61,314 nucleotides of DNA, taken from Flavobacteriaceae bacterium. GTDB taxonomy: Bacteria; Bacteroidota; Bacteroidia; Flavobacteriales; Flavobacteriaceae. Location of the stretch: assembly GCA_013215095.1 (NCBI GenBank), contig JABSPM010000002.1, positions 9,604 to 70,917 of the forward strand, in the 5' to 3' direction. Made by a program: the position numbers and the translations under genes. Below the pieces are notes generated by a model, which worked only from the letters and a program-made list of their open reading frames with translations, was not told where the DNA came from and made no database searches. This document shows, in pieces, positions 52,589 to 60,724 of the stretch (positions within the stretch are counted from its first letter, which is position 1; each line of letters begins with the position of its first letter).

Positions 52589-55048
52589 TTATAATTTGAT
52601 TTGCAATGTGCTATACCAATTTCTTGAAGGAGAAGGAATAATACCTGGCCCTGGATATCCTGTAGCTCTTCGCGTAAAATAAGTTGCATTCAATGCATTG
52701 TTTACTCCTGCCTCCAACTTAAACTGTTTGTATTTATAGGATACTGAAAAATCCATTATGGAATACGCAGGCACTTCACCAACCAATCCTTCTCTTGAAT
52801 CTCCTATAACCGCATAAGCATTTGTAGCATCTGTAAATTGTTCTGATAAATGGGTAAATTGAACATTTGCTAGTAGGTCTTTATAACCGAATTTAATTCC
52901 AGTTTTTATATTAATTTCTGGTACAAACTCCACTTTTTTACCTTCTACATTATTTTGATCGGAACGGGTATACTCCGAACTTGTAAAAGAGAAGTTAGAA
53001 AACACATTTAGCTTATAATCTCTATTGTCCACTTTCAATACAGGAAGCAAGTTCCAATCTAGAACACTTTCTAGTCCAACAATCAATGCATCTCCTATAT
53101 TGGACCTTACACGATCGCCTTTATCAGGACCATCTTGTACTAACACTATTCCTATACGGTCGTTATAAAACAATCCATAACCACTTATATCATAATTTAG
53201 AGAAGTTCCTATTTTTCCCCTTGCTCCGATGTCAAATGTATATCCACTTTCATCATCTATTTCAGGATCTACTAAAAACCCTGGAGTAACTGTTCTGATG
53301 TCTGAGAAAGTGACGGAGCGATAATTTTGGGAAAGATTGGCATAAAACTCCGCTTGTGCCCATGGTTTATAACTCAACCCTATTCCGAAGAAAACAAAAT
53401 TACGTTCATTCACTCTTTCATCTGAGCGCATTTCTGAGAAATTAACATTTCCGGCACCATCGAGTTGATAATACAAATAATCTCCTTTAGATTCCGTTTT
53501 TATATATTCGAATCTAAAGCCAGGTGTTACGGTAAATTTATCTGAAAATCTAATAATATTTTCTCCAAAAACTGCTATATTTTTATTTGGAAGAACAAAG
53601 TCTGAATTAGGATAATCATCTAAGTTTGAATCAAATTCAAAATCTGGTCCTATCCCTGTAGAACCTGGTCCCTGTTGTTCTGCGTTATTGGCATTATAAT
53701 ACTTGGTTCCTATTAAGAATGTATTCGCTTTATTAAACACTTTATAATTGGTTAATAATCGCGCCTCAAACCCGTAATTTCTATAGTTTCCAATAATTAA
53801 ATCTCTACGCCCATAAGTCCCATTAAAAAACTCATCAACATCCGTAATAGGGTTAGAACCTGACAGAAATATATTTCCTCTAAAACCAAGTGCTTTTCGG
53901 GTGGCATCTAAACCAAAAAAGCTAAATGTGAAATTGGTTTTTTCCGAAAATTCATGTGCCAATTTAATGTTATACAACATCCAATCTACATCAAACCAGT
54001 TTCTACTTCGGTTACTTTGAAATGCGTCTTCTTCAAACATAGTATCGGTTAGACCACCCGCTTGCTGAGCCAAATAATTCATATAAGTAAACTCTCCAGT
54101 AACCTTAGTTTTGTTAGAGATTTGGTATCCTATATGGGCGAATATATTTTTGGATTCAAACTCCGAATTTGGTCTAAAACCATCGCCCTTTTTATAATTA
54201 AAATACGAGTAATAACTCAATTTATTTTTAGTCCCATTCAGACTCGTGAAATTGGTATATAAATTATTAGTACCAATGGTATTTCGTGTCAACACCTCTA
54301 TCGGTTTATTTGGGTTTGGTGTTTTAAACTTAAAATTAATTAACCCGCCAAATTGTGTTCCATATTGCAATGAGGCTGCACCCCTAATGACTTGTATCTC
54401 TTCCAAAGCTTCAGATGGCGGTGTATAATAGCTTTCAGGATATCCCAAAACATCCGCGCTAATATCATATCCATTCTGACGTGTGTTGAAATTAGATGTT
54501 CTATTGGGATCTAATCCTCGGCCTCCAATATTAAGCTGCAATCCAGCATCATCGTTTTGAAATATATTCAACCCTGCCACCTGACTGTAAATTTGTCTCG
54601 CGTTGTTAGACGCCAAATTTGCCATTGATTCATCCATCAAAACAACCTCTGTTTTTTTACCAGCATAAATGGCGGTTTCTTCTACGTCTCTTAATCTACC
54701 CAACTCAAACACTTTGCGCTTTCGAGCAATAATTTGTACTTCCGATAGTTCTTGAGATAAATCCTCTAAAACAACATCTAACACCATATTTTCAGAGAGG
54801 GTTACTTCTACTTCTTTAACCTTATATTCATAGGAAAAAAATGCCAAAATCATTTCTGTTTTAAGCGTTTCAAATTCAAAAAAACCATCAGCATTAGATA
54901 CTACTAATAGTCCACCTGTTTTATCATAGACACCAACGCCTGATAAAGGCTGATTGGTTTCGAGGCTCTTAATTGTCCCACTAACCTTATTTTGCGCATT
55001 AAGTATAAAACAAAAACTCAATACTGCAAGTAACACAAACTGCTTCAT
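52589..55048 (-). CDS. TonB-dependent outer-membrane receptor (FecA-like)
   Basis: This 819-residue receptor has a signal peptide (MKQFVLLAVLSFCFILNA-QNK). A carboxypeptidase-regulatory-like domain follows at about 20-100 (KVSGTIKSLETNQPLSGVGVYD), then a plug at about 120-240 (NARQIYSQVAGLNIF, LNIGGRGLDPNRTSNFNTRQNG, EEIQVIRGAASLQYGTQFGG). A 22-strand barrel ends with an aromatic residue (NWYSTLQIKL). The plug resembles ferric-citrate/siderophore receptors. It is the last gene of the imelysin-HTTM-receptor operon, 33 bp after HTTM. The iron-chelate substrate is inferred from neighbours. Confidence 0.93.
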   Translation of the reverse strand: MKQFVLLAVLSFCFILNAQNKVSGTIKSLETNQPLSGVGVYDKTGGLLVVSNADGFFEFETLKTEMILAFFSYEYKVKEVEVTLSENMVLDVVLEDLSQELSEVQIIARKRKVFELGRLRDVEETAIYAGKKTEVVLMDESMANLASNNARQIYSQVAGLNIFQNDDAGLQLNIGGRGLDPNRTSNFNTRQNGYDISADVLGYPESYYTPPSEALEEIQVIRGAASLQYGTQFGGLINFKFKTPNPNKPIEVLTRNTIGTNNLYTNFTSLNGTKNKLSYYSYFNYKKGDGFRPNSEFESKNIFAHIGYQISNKTKVTGEFTYMNYLAQQAGGLTDTMFEEDAFQSNRSRNWFDVDWMLYNIKLAHEFSEKTNFTFSFFGLDATRKALGFRGNIFLSGSNPITDVDEFFNGTYGRRDLIIGNYRNYGFEARLLTNYKVFNKANTFLIGTKYYNANNAEQQGPGSTGIGPDFEFDSNLDDYPNSDFVLPNKNIAVFGENIIRFSDKFTVTPGFRFEYIKTESKGDYLYYQLDGAGNVNFSEMRSDERVNERNFVFFGIGLSYKPWAQAEFYANLSQNYRSVTFSDIRTVTPGFLVDPEIDDESGYTFDIGARGKIGTSLNYDISGYGLFYNDRIGIVLVQDGPDKGDRVRSNIGDALIVGLESVLDWNLLPVLKVDNRDYKLNVFSNFSFTSSEYTRSDQNNVEGKKVEFVPEINIKTGIKFGYKDLLANVQFTHLSEQFTDATNAYAVIGDSREGLVGEVPAYSIMDFSVSYKYKQFKLEAGVNNALNATYFTRRATGYPGPGIIPSPSRNWYSTLQIKL

Positions 55049-55081
55049 CTGTTGATTCTTTTAATTATTTTTTAATACGGC

Positions 55082-56455
55082 TTAAAGCCCTTTAATTTTA
55101 TCCTTAAATACTAATATCCAATCTTTATGTTGAAACGACTCTTGTATTTGGTATAAGTCAACCTTAGAATCAATATATGGTTCACTCATTCGACCATTAA
55201 GCGCTACAAAACTCTCCGCAAACACTTGAATATTTTTGTGCCCTTGACTTTTAAAATGGTCCCCTAAATAATGTGCATATTCTAAAATAAAATCGGGTTG
55301 AAAGCTCATTTGTTTTTCTTGAAACGACGTTAGAAAATCACTATTATCTACATAAAAATATCTTCCTGTTTTGCCATCTACGATTTTAAAATTGGTATAA
55401 CCTGCTTTTTCCATAAGCATTACACGCCATGAAAATCTATACCCTTCTTCTGTCCAGAATAACTCATCTGGATACGCCAAGTACCTCCAAGGCATAAGCA
55501 ATTGCAAGATAAAAAACACTACAAGTATTTTGGTTATGACGCTTTGTTTTATTTTGGACAGTTTATAGCCTTCAATGCTCCGAATATTTCTAGACCATAT
55601 CGAACGGATAGGCTGTATTAGCTTATTGATTACAAAAATCAACCTTTGATGCACTGCGGCATCAAAGAAAATCAATGTTCCAATAATCATAATAAACGGA
55701 AACATTCCTATTGGAAATAAAATTTTTGTAAATGCATGAAAAAAGACCACAATTGCAAACGCCCAAATTCGCGTACGTTTATAAAGCAGCAAAAAGGGTA
55801 TTGTCAAATCATATATAGCACCACTCCAACTCATCGCATAATGGAACCATTCTTTATGCATAATAGTCTCTCCTATAATTGGAATATCATATTTTGATGT
55901 TAACCAAATTTTTAAAGGTTGAGCTTTAAATAACCAATCAGAATTTAGTTTGGCTAAACCTGCATAAAAATATACAATAGAGAGCATTAATTTAAGACTA
56001 TCTGTTGCCCATTTTGGAATGGTTTTATAAGACACTTTACGTATTAAATTATCTATAGAAAAATAAGCATTTGCAGGAAGAAATATCAAAATAAAACTCA
56101 CCAAACTCACAAAATAGTAGTGATTTAAATAGGTGGTTTTATCCATAAGTTCAATGTAGGTAAAACTCAAAAAAAACGTTACAATAGCCAATCTGTATTT
56201 TAAACCGAAGGCTACCATTAAAGCTGCTAGTCCACAAATAATAAAAAGTAGATAGGTATAATCTCCTAGAACTTTAACCCATTCAAACCCGTAAAATTTA
56301 AAATGAAATTTGGGCTGAATGTATAAGGTTTCTATCCATCCATAGCACCAAAATCGAATTATACTCGCAAACATCATTAACCCAAAGCCAATTCTAAACA
56401 CTGCTAGTGGTTCTGCAGGCACTTCCTTTTTTAAGTATATACTCAATTGTTTCAT
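55082..56455 (-). CDS. HTTM (vitamin K-dependent gamma-carboxylase-like) membrane protein
   Basis: This ~457-residue protein begins with the HTTM domain (KKEVPAEPLAVFRIGFGLMMF near 10-30), having six to seven helices to about residue 300. Signature stretches include YIELMDKTTYLNHYYFVSL near 110, YFYAGLAKLNSDWLF near 180 and AFTKILFPIGMFPFIM. A soluble C-terminal domain at about 320-457 (WTEEGYRFSWRVMLMEKAGY) follows. This is the layout of bacterial vitamin K gamma-glutamyl carboxylase relatives; the catalytic epoxidase/carboxylase residues cannot be verified by eye, so activity is uncertain. I start at ATG 56455; an ATG at 56494 would add 13 residues. It lies between imelysin and the TonB receptor. 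Confidence 0.82.
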   Translation of the reverse strand: MKQLSIYLKKEVPAEPLAVFRIGFGLMMFASIIRFWCYGWIETLYIQPKFHFKFYGFEWVKVLGDYTYLLFIICGLAALMVAFGLKYRLAIVTFFLSFTYIELMDKTTYLNHYYFVSLVSFILIFLPANAYFSIDNLIRKVSYKTIPKWATDSLKLMLSIVYFYAGLAKLNSDWLFKAQPLKIWLTSKYDIPIIGETIMHKEWFHYAMSWSGAIYDLTIPFLLLYKRTRIWAFAIVVFFHAFTKILFPIGMFPFIMIIGTLIFFDAAVHQRLIFVINKLIQPIRSIWSRNIRSIEGYKLSKIKQSVITKILVVFFILQLLMPWRYLAYPDELFWTEEGYRFSWRVMLMEKAGYTNFKIVDGKTGRYFYVDNSDFLTSFQEKQMSFQPDFILEYAHYLGDHFKSQGHKNIQVFAESFVALNGRMSEPYIDSKVDLYQIQESFQHKDWILVFKDKIKGL

Positions 56456-56515
56456 GATTGGATACAAAAAGAGGCTGCTGGAGAGCAACCTCATAAGTCT
56501 TATATTTATTAATGG

Positions 56516-57601
56516 CTAATCACCGTCAGCATCCTGATAATCAAGCCCAACATTCATTGCATTGGCCATGTCAACCTTAAAGGTAGCTACCGTTGTTTGA
56601 ATGGCATCAAAAGCTTCTGACATTACAGTATTATCATCCAATACTTGCTGATAAAAATTTTCAGGCAAACCATTTAAAGTGTTGCTTACTTTAACAAAAT
56701 TTTCTTCAACAGCACTAGTAATATCGCTTCTATTCAAAAAGGTTAAATAGGTTTTAAAACTCTCTCCTGTTGTGCTTCCATTATAGGCTTTACCTTCAAA
56801 TACATCTTCAATGGCATGTAGTGCTTCAATAGCTAAAGTTTTAGACACGTCGCTTTTGTATAAAGCCTCAACTTTTTCAGCCGCAGGATTTCCAGAAAAC
56901 GAACCTGCAGGAATTCCTATTTTATTAGTTCTAAACCCTTTCTCATAAAAATAAATAAAATCATTAACAGTTTTATCCAATGCGCCAGTAGCACTGCTCT
57001 CTGTATTAGCAACATATTCATCTCTATAAGTGCCCTGCCAATCGCTTAAAACCTGTGTTGTCAATGTTTTCATTCGCTCTGTTAAAACACTCAAATAAGC
57101 AACATAATCATCTGCATTAGCATCTGTAGTAAATCGCTCTAAGGCATTATCAGAGTGAATTAAATAATCAATAGCAGGAAACCCTTGTGCATCATGAAGA
57201 CTAGACATTGATAAATCATAATCTCCCGATGTTGCCGCAGCTTGAATATCTGAAGTATTAGTTGGGTAAACGTTCATAAAATACAAATATTTATTTAATG
57301 CTTCACCTGGTCCAACATCAAACATCTCTAAGGCTTGCCATATCTTATATGCATCTAACCAAGCTACACTAAGTGCATCTAGATTAGATTGTGTTTTATC
57401 ACTTACAAAATTGGTCTTTGCGGTATTCATAGCCGTCAATTTTGTTTCTAAATCTTGTAGTGCAGGAATGATGTAATTATCTGCAATATTAGTTAATAAT
57501 GCTGTTCTATTATAACCATCGCCTTCATTAGAATCATCTGAAGAGCCACAGCTTACCGCGAATCCAATCGCTAAGATTAATATTATAAATTTCTTCATCA
57601 A
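56516..57601 (-). CDS. Imelysin-family (EfeO/M75-like) lipoprotein
   Basis: This 361-residue lipoprotein has a lipobox ending AVSC (Cys18). A helical imelysin-fold domain follows: NIADNYIIPALQDLETKLTAM near 36-56, WLDAYKIWQALEMFDVGPGE near 85-105, and GFPAIDYLIHS near 148-158, the family's G-F-P-x-x-D-Y-L motif. The second helical repeat has a similar segment (EALHAIEDVFEGKAYNG). Imelysin-like proteins bind or take up iron together with ferrous or haem systems, or act as algal-P-type binders. It has its own promoter (57623-57630) and heads the operon with HTTM and the TonB receptor. Confidence 0.9.
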   Translation of the reverse strand: MMKKFIILILAIGFAVSCGSSDDSNEGDGYNRTALLTNIADNYIIPALQDLETKLTAMNTAKTNFVSDKTQSNLDALSVAWLDAYKIWQALEMFDVGPGEALNKYLYFMNVYPTNTSDIQAAATSGDYDLSMSSLHDAQGFPAIDYLIHSDNALERFTTDANADDYVAYLSVLTERMKTLTTQVLSDWQGTYRDEYVANTESSATGALDKTVNDFIYFYEKGFRTNKIGIPAGSFSGNPAAEKVEALYKSDVSKTLAIEALHAIEDVFEGKAYNGSTTGESFKTYLTFLNRSDITSAVEENFVKVSNTLNGLPENFYQQVLDDNTVMSEAFDAIQTTVATFKVDMANAMNVGLDYQDADGD

Positions 57602-57622
57602 ATATAGTTCTAGTCGTTATAC

Positions 57623-57630
57623 AAAAATAC
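57623..57630 (-). promoter_or_regulatory. -7 promoter box of the imelysin operon
   Basis: TATTTTTG on the minus strand, 21 bases before the imelysin ATG, downstream of the DUF4856 gene's terminator. It implies that the operon imelysin-HTTM-TonB is transcribed separately from DUF4856. Confidence 0.5.
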
Positions 57631-57660
57631 GAATTTAACTTTAGTTTATCGCTATTCTAA

Positions 57661-57693
57661 AAAAAAGTGATTACAACATGCAATCACTTTTTT
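57661..57693. terminator. Terminator between DUF4856 and imelysin genes
   Basis: AAAAAAGTGATT and AATCACTTTTTT form a perfect 12-bp stem with a 9-base loop and T-runs on both strands. It separates the DUF4856 gene from the imelysin operon. Confidence 0.85.
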
Positions 57694-57727
57694 ACTTAAA
57701 ACCAACTAAATATCCTAAAACTTTAGT

Positions 57728-58933
57728 TTAGTTTGAAGCTTCAGCTACTGTAAAACCAAACCTTGAAGCTATTTCATTAGAAATAGTATCTAATGTATCA
57801 TCAGAAACATCCCAGAAACCATTTCCATCCATTAGCTGTTCGATAATAGCATCTACTTCAGATTTTGTATAATATGAATCAGATGTATCTGGTTGACGTG
57901 TAAATTGTAAACCATAAACAAATCCATATCCTTCTGATAAATCATGGAAAGCAGCTCCATTATCACCATCAGCCTTAGCAGTCTTACCTGCTTGTAAATA
58001 ATATACAGCTCTTATAGCAATAATTTTTGAAACATGCTCTCTAATAATGTTTGCTTGCTCATCTCTTACGGTATAGTTCTTAGCTACAATTGCAGCACGA
58101 CCTAATTTGAATGCATTATAAATCTCTTCAGCAATCCCTGAAAAATCAGAATCACTATCTACTCTTGACAAATATTTATTCAAGAAGCTATCTGCTCCTA
58201 AGGCAGGACTAGTAGCGTTATCTGCTCCATATAAGTACCCAAATGCTTCATCCCATTTATGCTCCATGGTCGTGTAATTATTATCGCCATCTAATACATC
58301 ATTGTCATTGTCTGTTCTGTTTTCTCCAGCATCAAGTACAGCAGTACTTAAATAGTTATTAAGCATTTGATCCACCATTAAAGCACCAATTAAAGATTTT
58401 GCAACCGCTTGGTCGTATTCTAAACCTTTCTCATTAACATATCGTACAGATCCGCCACCATTTTCTTGAATATTACCAGCTTCTCCTGCAACTGCAGTTT
58501 GATCCCAATTATCAAATACATCTTCTACTTGATTTCCAATCCAGTCTTCAAAATCTTCTTTTATTTCGTTAGAATCTGTAGTATTAGCTGAGAAAAAGTC
58601 TTCAGAAGCAGCAATTTTACTTTTAACACTTTTATCTGAAGCATTCAAACCTAAGTTAGCAGCATCAACAAAATCACTTTCTCCTTCGCTATGATCGAAC
58701 ATGCCTAATAACTTATCTTCAGAGTTTGTATTTACTACCATCTCGTCAATTAACTCTTCAGCCATAGCAATACGGGTTGTTTGCCCACCATAACTTACAC
58801 TTGTTGCTTCATCTCTTTGAAAGGAATACGTAGCAGGTGCAACTACTCCTGAGTCACCTCCATTGCTATCATCACTTTCACATGATGTAAATAAAACACC
58901 TAAGGCTAATACACTAAATAATACTTTTTTCAT
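57728..58933 (-). CDS. DUF4856 domain-containing lipoprotein
   Basis: This 401-residue lipoprotein has a lipobox ending FTSC (Cys18). A long helical domain follows, with ATYSFQRDEATSVSYGGQTTRIAMAEELIDEM at about 34-66 in two parts (YSFQRDEATSVSYGGQ, TTRIAMAEELI) and YVNEKGLEYDQAVAKSLIGALMVDQML. WDEAFGYLYGAD comes near the middle and GYGFVYGLQFTRQP near the end. This fits DUF4856, a family often encoded next to imelysin. It is probably a surface- or periplasm-exposed iron-related binding protein, inferred from context only. It is monocistronic, with its own promoter (58973-58980) and terminator. Confidence 0.83.
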   Translation of the reverse strand: MKKVLFSVLALGVLFTSCESDDSNGGDSGVVAPATYSFQRDEATSVSYGGQTTRIAMAEELIDEMVVNTNSEDKLLGMFDHSEGESDFVDAANLGLNASDKSVKSKIAASEDFFSANTTDSNEIKEDFEDWIGNQVEDVFDNWDQTAVAGEAGNIQENGGGSVRYVNEKGLEYDQAVAKSLIGALMVDQMLNNYLSTAVLDAGENRTDNDNDVLDGDNNYTTMEHKWDEAFGYLYGADNATSPALGADSFLNKYLSRVDSDSDFSGIAEEIYNAFKLGRAAIVAKNYTVRDEQANIIREHVSKIIAIRAVYYLQAGKTAKADGDNGAAFHDLSEGYGFVYGLQFTRQPDTSDSYYTKSEVDAIIEQLMDGNGFWDVSDDTLDTISNEIASRFGFTVAEASN

Positions 58934-58972
58934 TTTAAATTAATTTACTCTATTTTACTGTTAATTTTTGCA

Positions 58973-58980
58973 CAAAAGTA
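58973..58980 (-). promoter_or_regulatory. -7 promoter box of the DUF4856 gene
   Basis: TACTTTTG on the minus strand, 39 bases before the ATG. It matches TAnnTTTG and is 61 bases from the opposing thioredoxin promoter. Confidence 0.45.
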
Positions 58981-59041
58981 CAACTGAAAACTTAATAAAA
59001 AAAAATTATTTAGACTAAATACAAATAACATGAAATTTTAC

Positions 59042-59071
59042 TTGGTAGAATTAATTAACTCCATAATTTTG
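59042..59071 (+). promoter_or_regulatory. Promoter of the thioredoxin-ApbE-DUF4266-DUF3570 operon
   Basis: TTG at 59042-59044, a 19-base spacer and TAATTTTG at 59064-59071 form a full Bacteroidota -33/-7 pair, 14 bases before the ATG at 59086. Confidence 0.7.
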
Positions 59072-59085
59072 CAAAAATTTAAAAA

Positions 59086-59508
59086 ATGAAGCTTTTAATT
59101 ACCTTCCTAGCCATCATACTATTACCTTTTCACAAGATAACATGGGAAACTAATGTTGAAAATGCGCTACAAAACATTAAAAACACTGACAAGACCGTTT
59201 TACTCTACTTTTCGGGTTCAGATTGGTGCAAACCATGTATACAATTAAAAACGGACGTCTTTGAGACAGCACTATTTGCAGACTATGCAAACGAAAAATT
59301 AGAACTCGTAAATATTGATTTTAAGAGAGACCAATCTGATACGTCTAAAACAATTATTACTTACAATGAATCTATTGCAGAACGCTACAATCCCAAGGGC
59401 TACTTTCCTTTTGTGGTTGTATTAGACTCATCAGGAACTATACTCAAGCAAATTGACGGCTTTAAGGGAGAAACGGCTGATTATTACATCAAGCATTACC
59501 TGCAATAG
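59086..59508 (+). CDS. Thioredoxin-family protein (exported)
   Basis: This 140-residue protein has a hydrophobic N-terminus (LLITFLAIILLPF) that acts as a signal or anchor. A thioredoxin fold follows, with the redox motif SGSDWCKPCIQLK near residues 43-55 (C-K-P-C) and the cis-Pro region in GYFPFVVVLDSSG near 102. It is a DUF255/thioredoxin-7-like protein of the disulfide-reductase type. It is the first gene of the ApbE operon; its stop and the ApbE ATG are adjacent (59508/59509), so they are coupled. It may keep the cysteines of the DUF4266 protein or another envelope partner reduced. Confidence 0.9.
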   Translation: MKLLITFLAIILLPFHKITWETNVENALQNIKNTDKTVLLYFSGSDWCKPCIQLKTDVFETALFADYANEKLELVNIDFKRDQSDTSKTIITYNESIAERYNPKGYFPFVVVLDSSGTILKQIDGFKGETADYYIKHYLQ

Positions 59509-60519
59509 ATGCGTTATTTTATAACTATAATTAGCAGTGTTGTATTTTCATGTATGATTAAAAGCGCATTAGCGCAAAATGTATATGAAAAAACCGCAAA
59601 ACTTATGGGGGTTGGTTTTCAGTTTGCTTTAGTTAGCCATTCTGAAACTGAAGCAGAACGTCATCTCAACGCTGCTATTTCTGAGGTAAAACGTATTGAA
59701 GCCTTGATTTCTTCTTGGAACAAAACTTCGCAAACCGCTCTTATCAATGCTAACGCAGGGATTCAACCGATAAAAGTAGATGATGAACTCTTTCACCTTA
59801 TTAAACGTAGTTTACGAATCTCTAAACTCTCTGATGGTCATTTCGACATCTCATTTGCGTCCCTAGATAAGGTTTGGTACTTTCATAAGCCCTTAGTTAA
59901 AATACCTGACAGCACTGCTATTAAGAATTCTATAAAACACATTAACTATAAGCACATTATATTAGACGAAAAGGCGCGTACAGTTTTCTTAAAAGATAAA
60001 GGCATGAAAATAGGTTTTGGTGCTATCGGAAAGGGCTATGCTGCCGAAAAAGTAAAAGCACTTCTCAAAAGCAAAGGTGTAAAAGCGGGTTTAATTAATG
60101 CCTCAGGAGACATCGCTTCCTGGGGAGATCATCCAAAAACAAAAGCTTGGAAAGTTGCCATTACCAATCCAAATACGCAAAATAAGGATAACATCGCTTG
60201 GTTTGACCTCCATAATTCTTCAGTTGTTACTTCTGGCAATTATGAAAACTATGTAACTATAAATAACACAAAATACACCCATATCATAAATCCCAAGACT
60301 GGCTGGCCAGTCCAAGACGTCAAAAGCGTCACGCTATTTGCTAATAACGCGGAACTGTGTGATGCCTTATCCACAACTGTATTTGTTATGGGAAAAAACA
60401 AAGGCTTAGAATTAATTAATAAATTAAAAGGAATAGAATGTATCATTATTGACAATTCCGATATGATATATCAATCCAAACATCTAAAAACCAAACAATT
60501 TAATAATGCAAAACATTAA
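59509..60519 (+). CDS. FAD:protein FMN transferase (ApbE)
   Basis: This 336-residue exported enzyme transfers FMN from FAD to a Thr or Ser of target proteins in the periplasm. It has a signal peptide (MRYFITIISSVVFSCMIKSALA-QNV). SKLSDGHFDIS near 103-113 matches the family's T-D-G-x-F-D-P/I region. LINASGDIASWG near 195 and THIINPKTGWPVQDV near 250-264 are family motifs, followed by ELCDALSTTVFVMGKNKGLE, the Asp-x-x-x-T-T motif for the metal and FAD. It overlaps the DUF4266 gene by 14 bases, so the carrier protein is probably encoded in the same operon. Confidence 0.95.
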   Translation: MRYFITIISSVVFSCMIKSALAQNVYEKTAKLMGVGFQFALVSHSETEAERHLNAAISEVKRIEALISSWNKTSQTALINANAGIQPIKVDDELFHLIKRSLRISKLSDGHFDISFASLDKVWYFHKPLVKIPDSTAIKNSIKHINYKHIILDEKARTVFLKDKGMKIGFGAIGKGYAAEKVKALLKSKGVKAGLINASGDIASWGDHPKTKAWKVAITNPNTQNKDNIAWFDLHNSSVVTSGNYENYVTINNTKYTHIINPKTGWPVQDVKSVTLFANNAELCDALSTTVFVMGKNKGLELINKLKGIECIIIDNSDMIYQSKHLKTKQFNNAKH

Positions 60520-60724
60520 ACTCATACTAATGCTATTGTTTATAACAGGAACGATAAGTTCTTGTGTCACAGTAAAACCTTACCAAAAACAATATCTCAA
60601 TGATGAAGATATGAAATTATCTTCGAGCTCTATTGAACGTTTTGAAACTAGTTTTCAAACTTACCGTGAAGGCGCTTCAGGTGCAGATGGCGGAAAAACT
60701 GGAGGAGGTTGCGGATGCAATTAA
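60506..60724 (+). CDS. DUF4266 mini-lipoprotein, candidate flavinylation substrate
   Basis: This 72-residue lipoprotein has a lipobox ending ISSC (Cys20), a charged linker, then the DUF4266 tail: YREGASGADGGKTGGGCGCN in the last 20 residues. ApbE acceptor sites have the core GA(S/T), here G56-A57-S58, preceded by acidic E55 where many acceptor sites carry Asp. Two terminal cysteines (C69, C71) could be redox partners of the operon's thioredoxin. Its start overlaps apbE by 14 bases and its end overlaps the DUF3570 gene by 10 bases. The acceptor role is inferred. Confidence 0.85.
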   Translation: MQNIKLILMLLFITGTISSCVTVKPYQKQYLNDEDMKLSSSSIERFETSFQTYREGASGADGGKTGGGCGCN

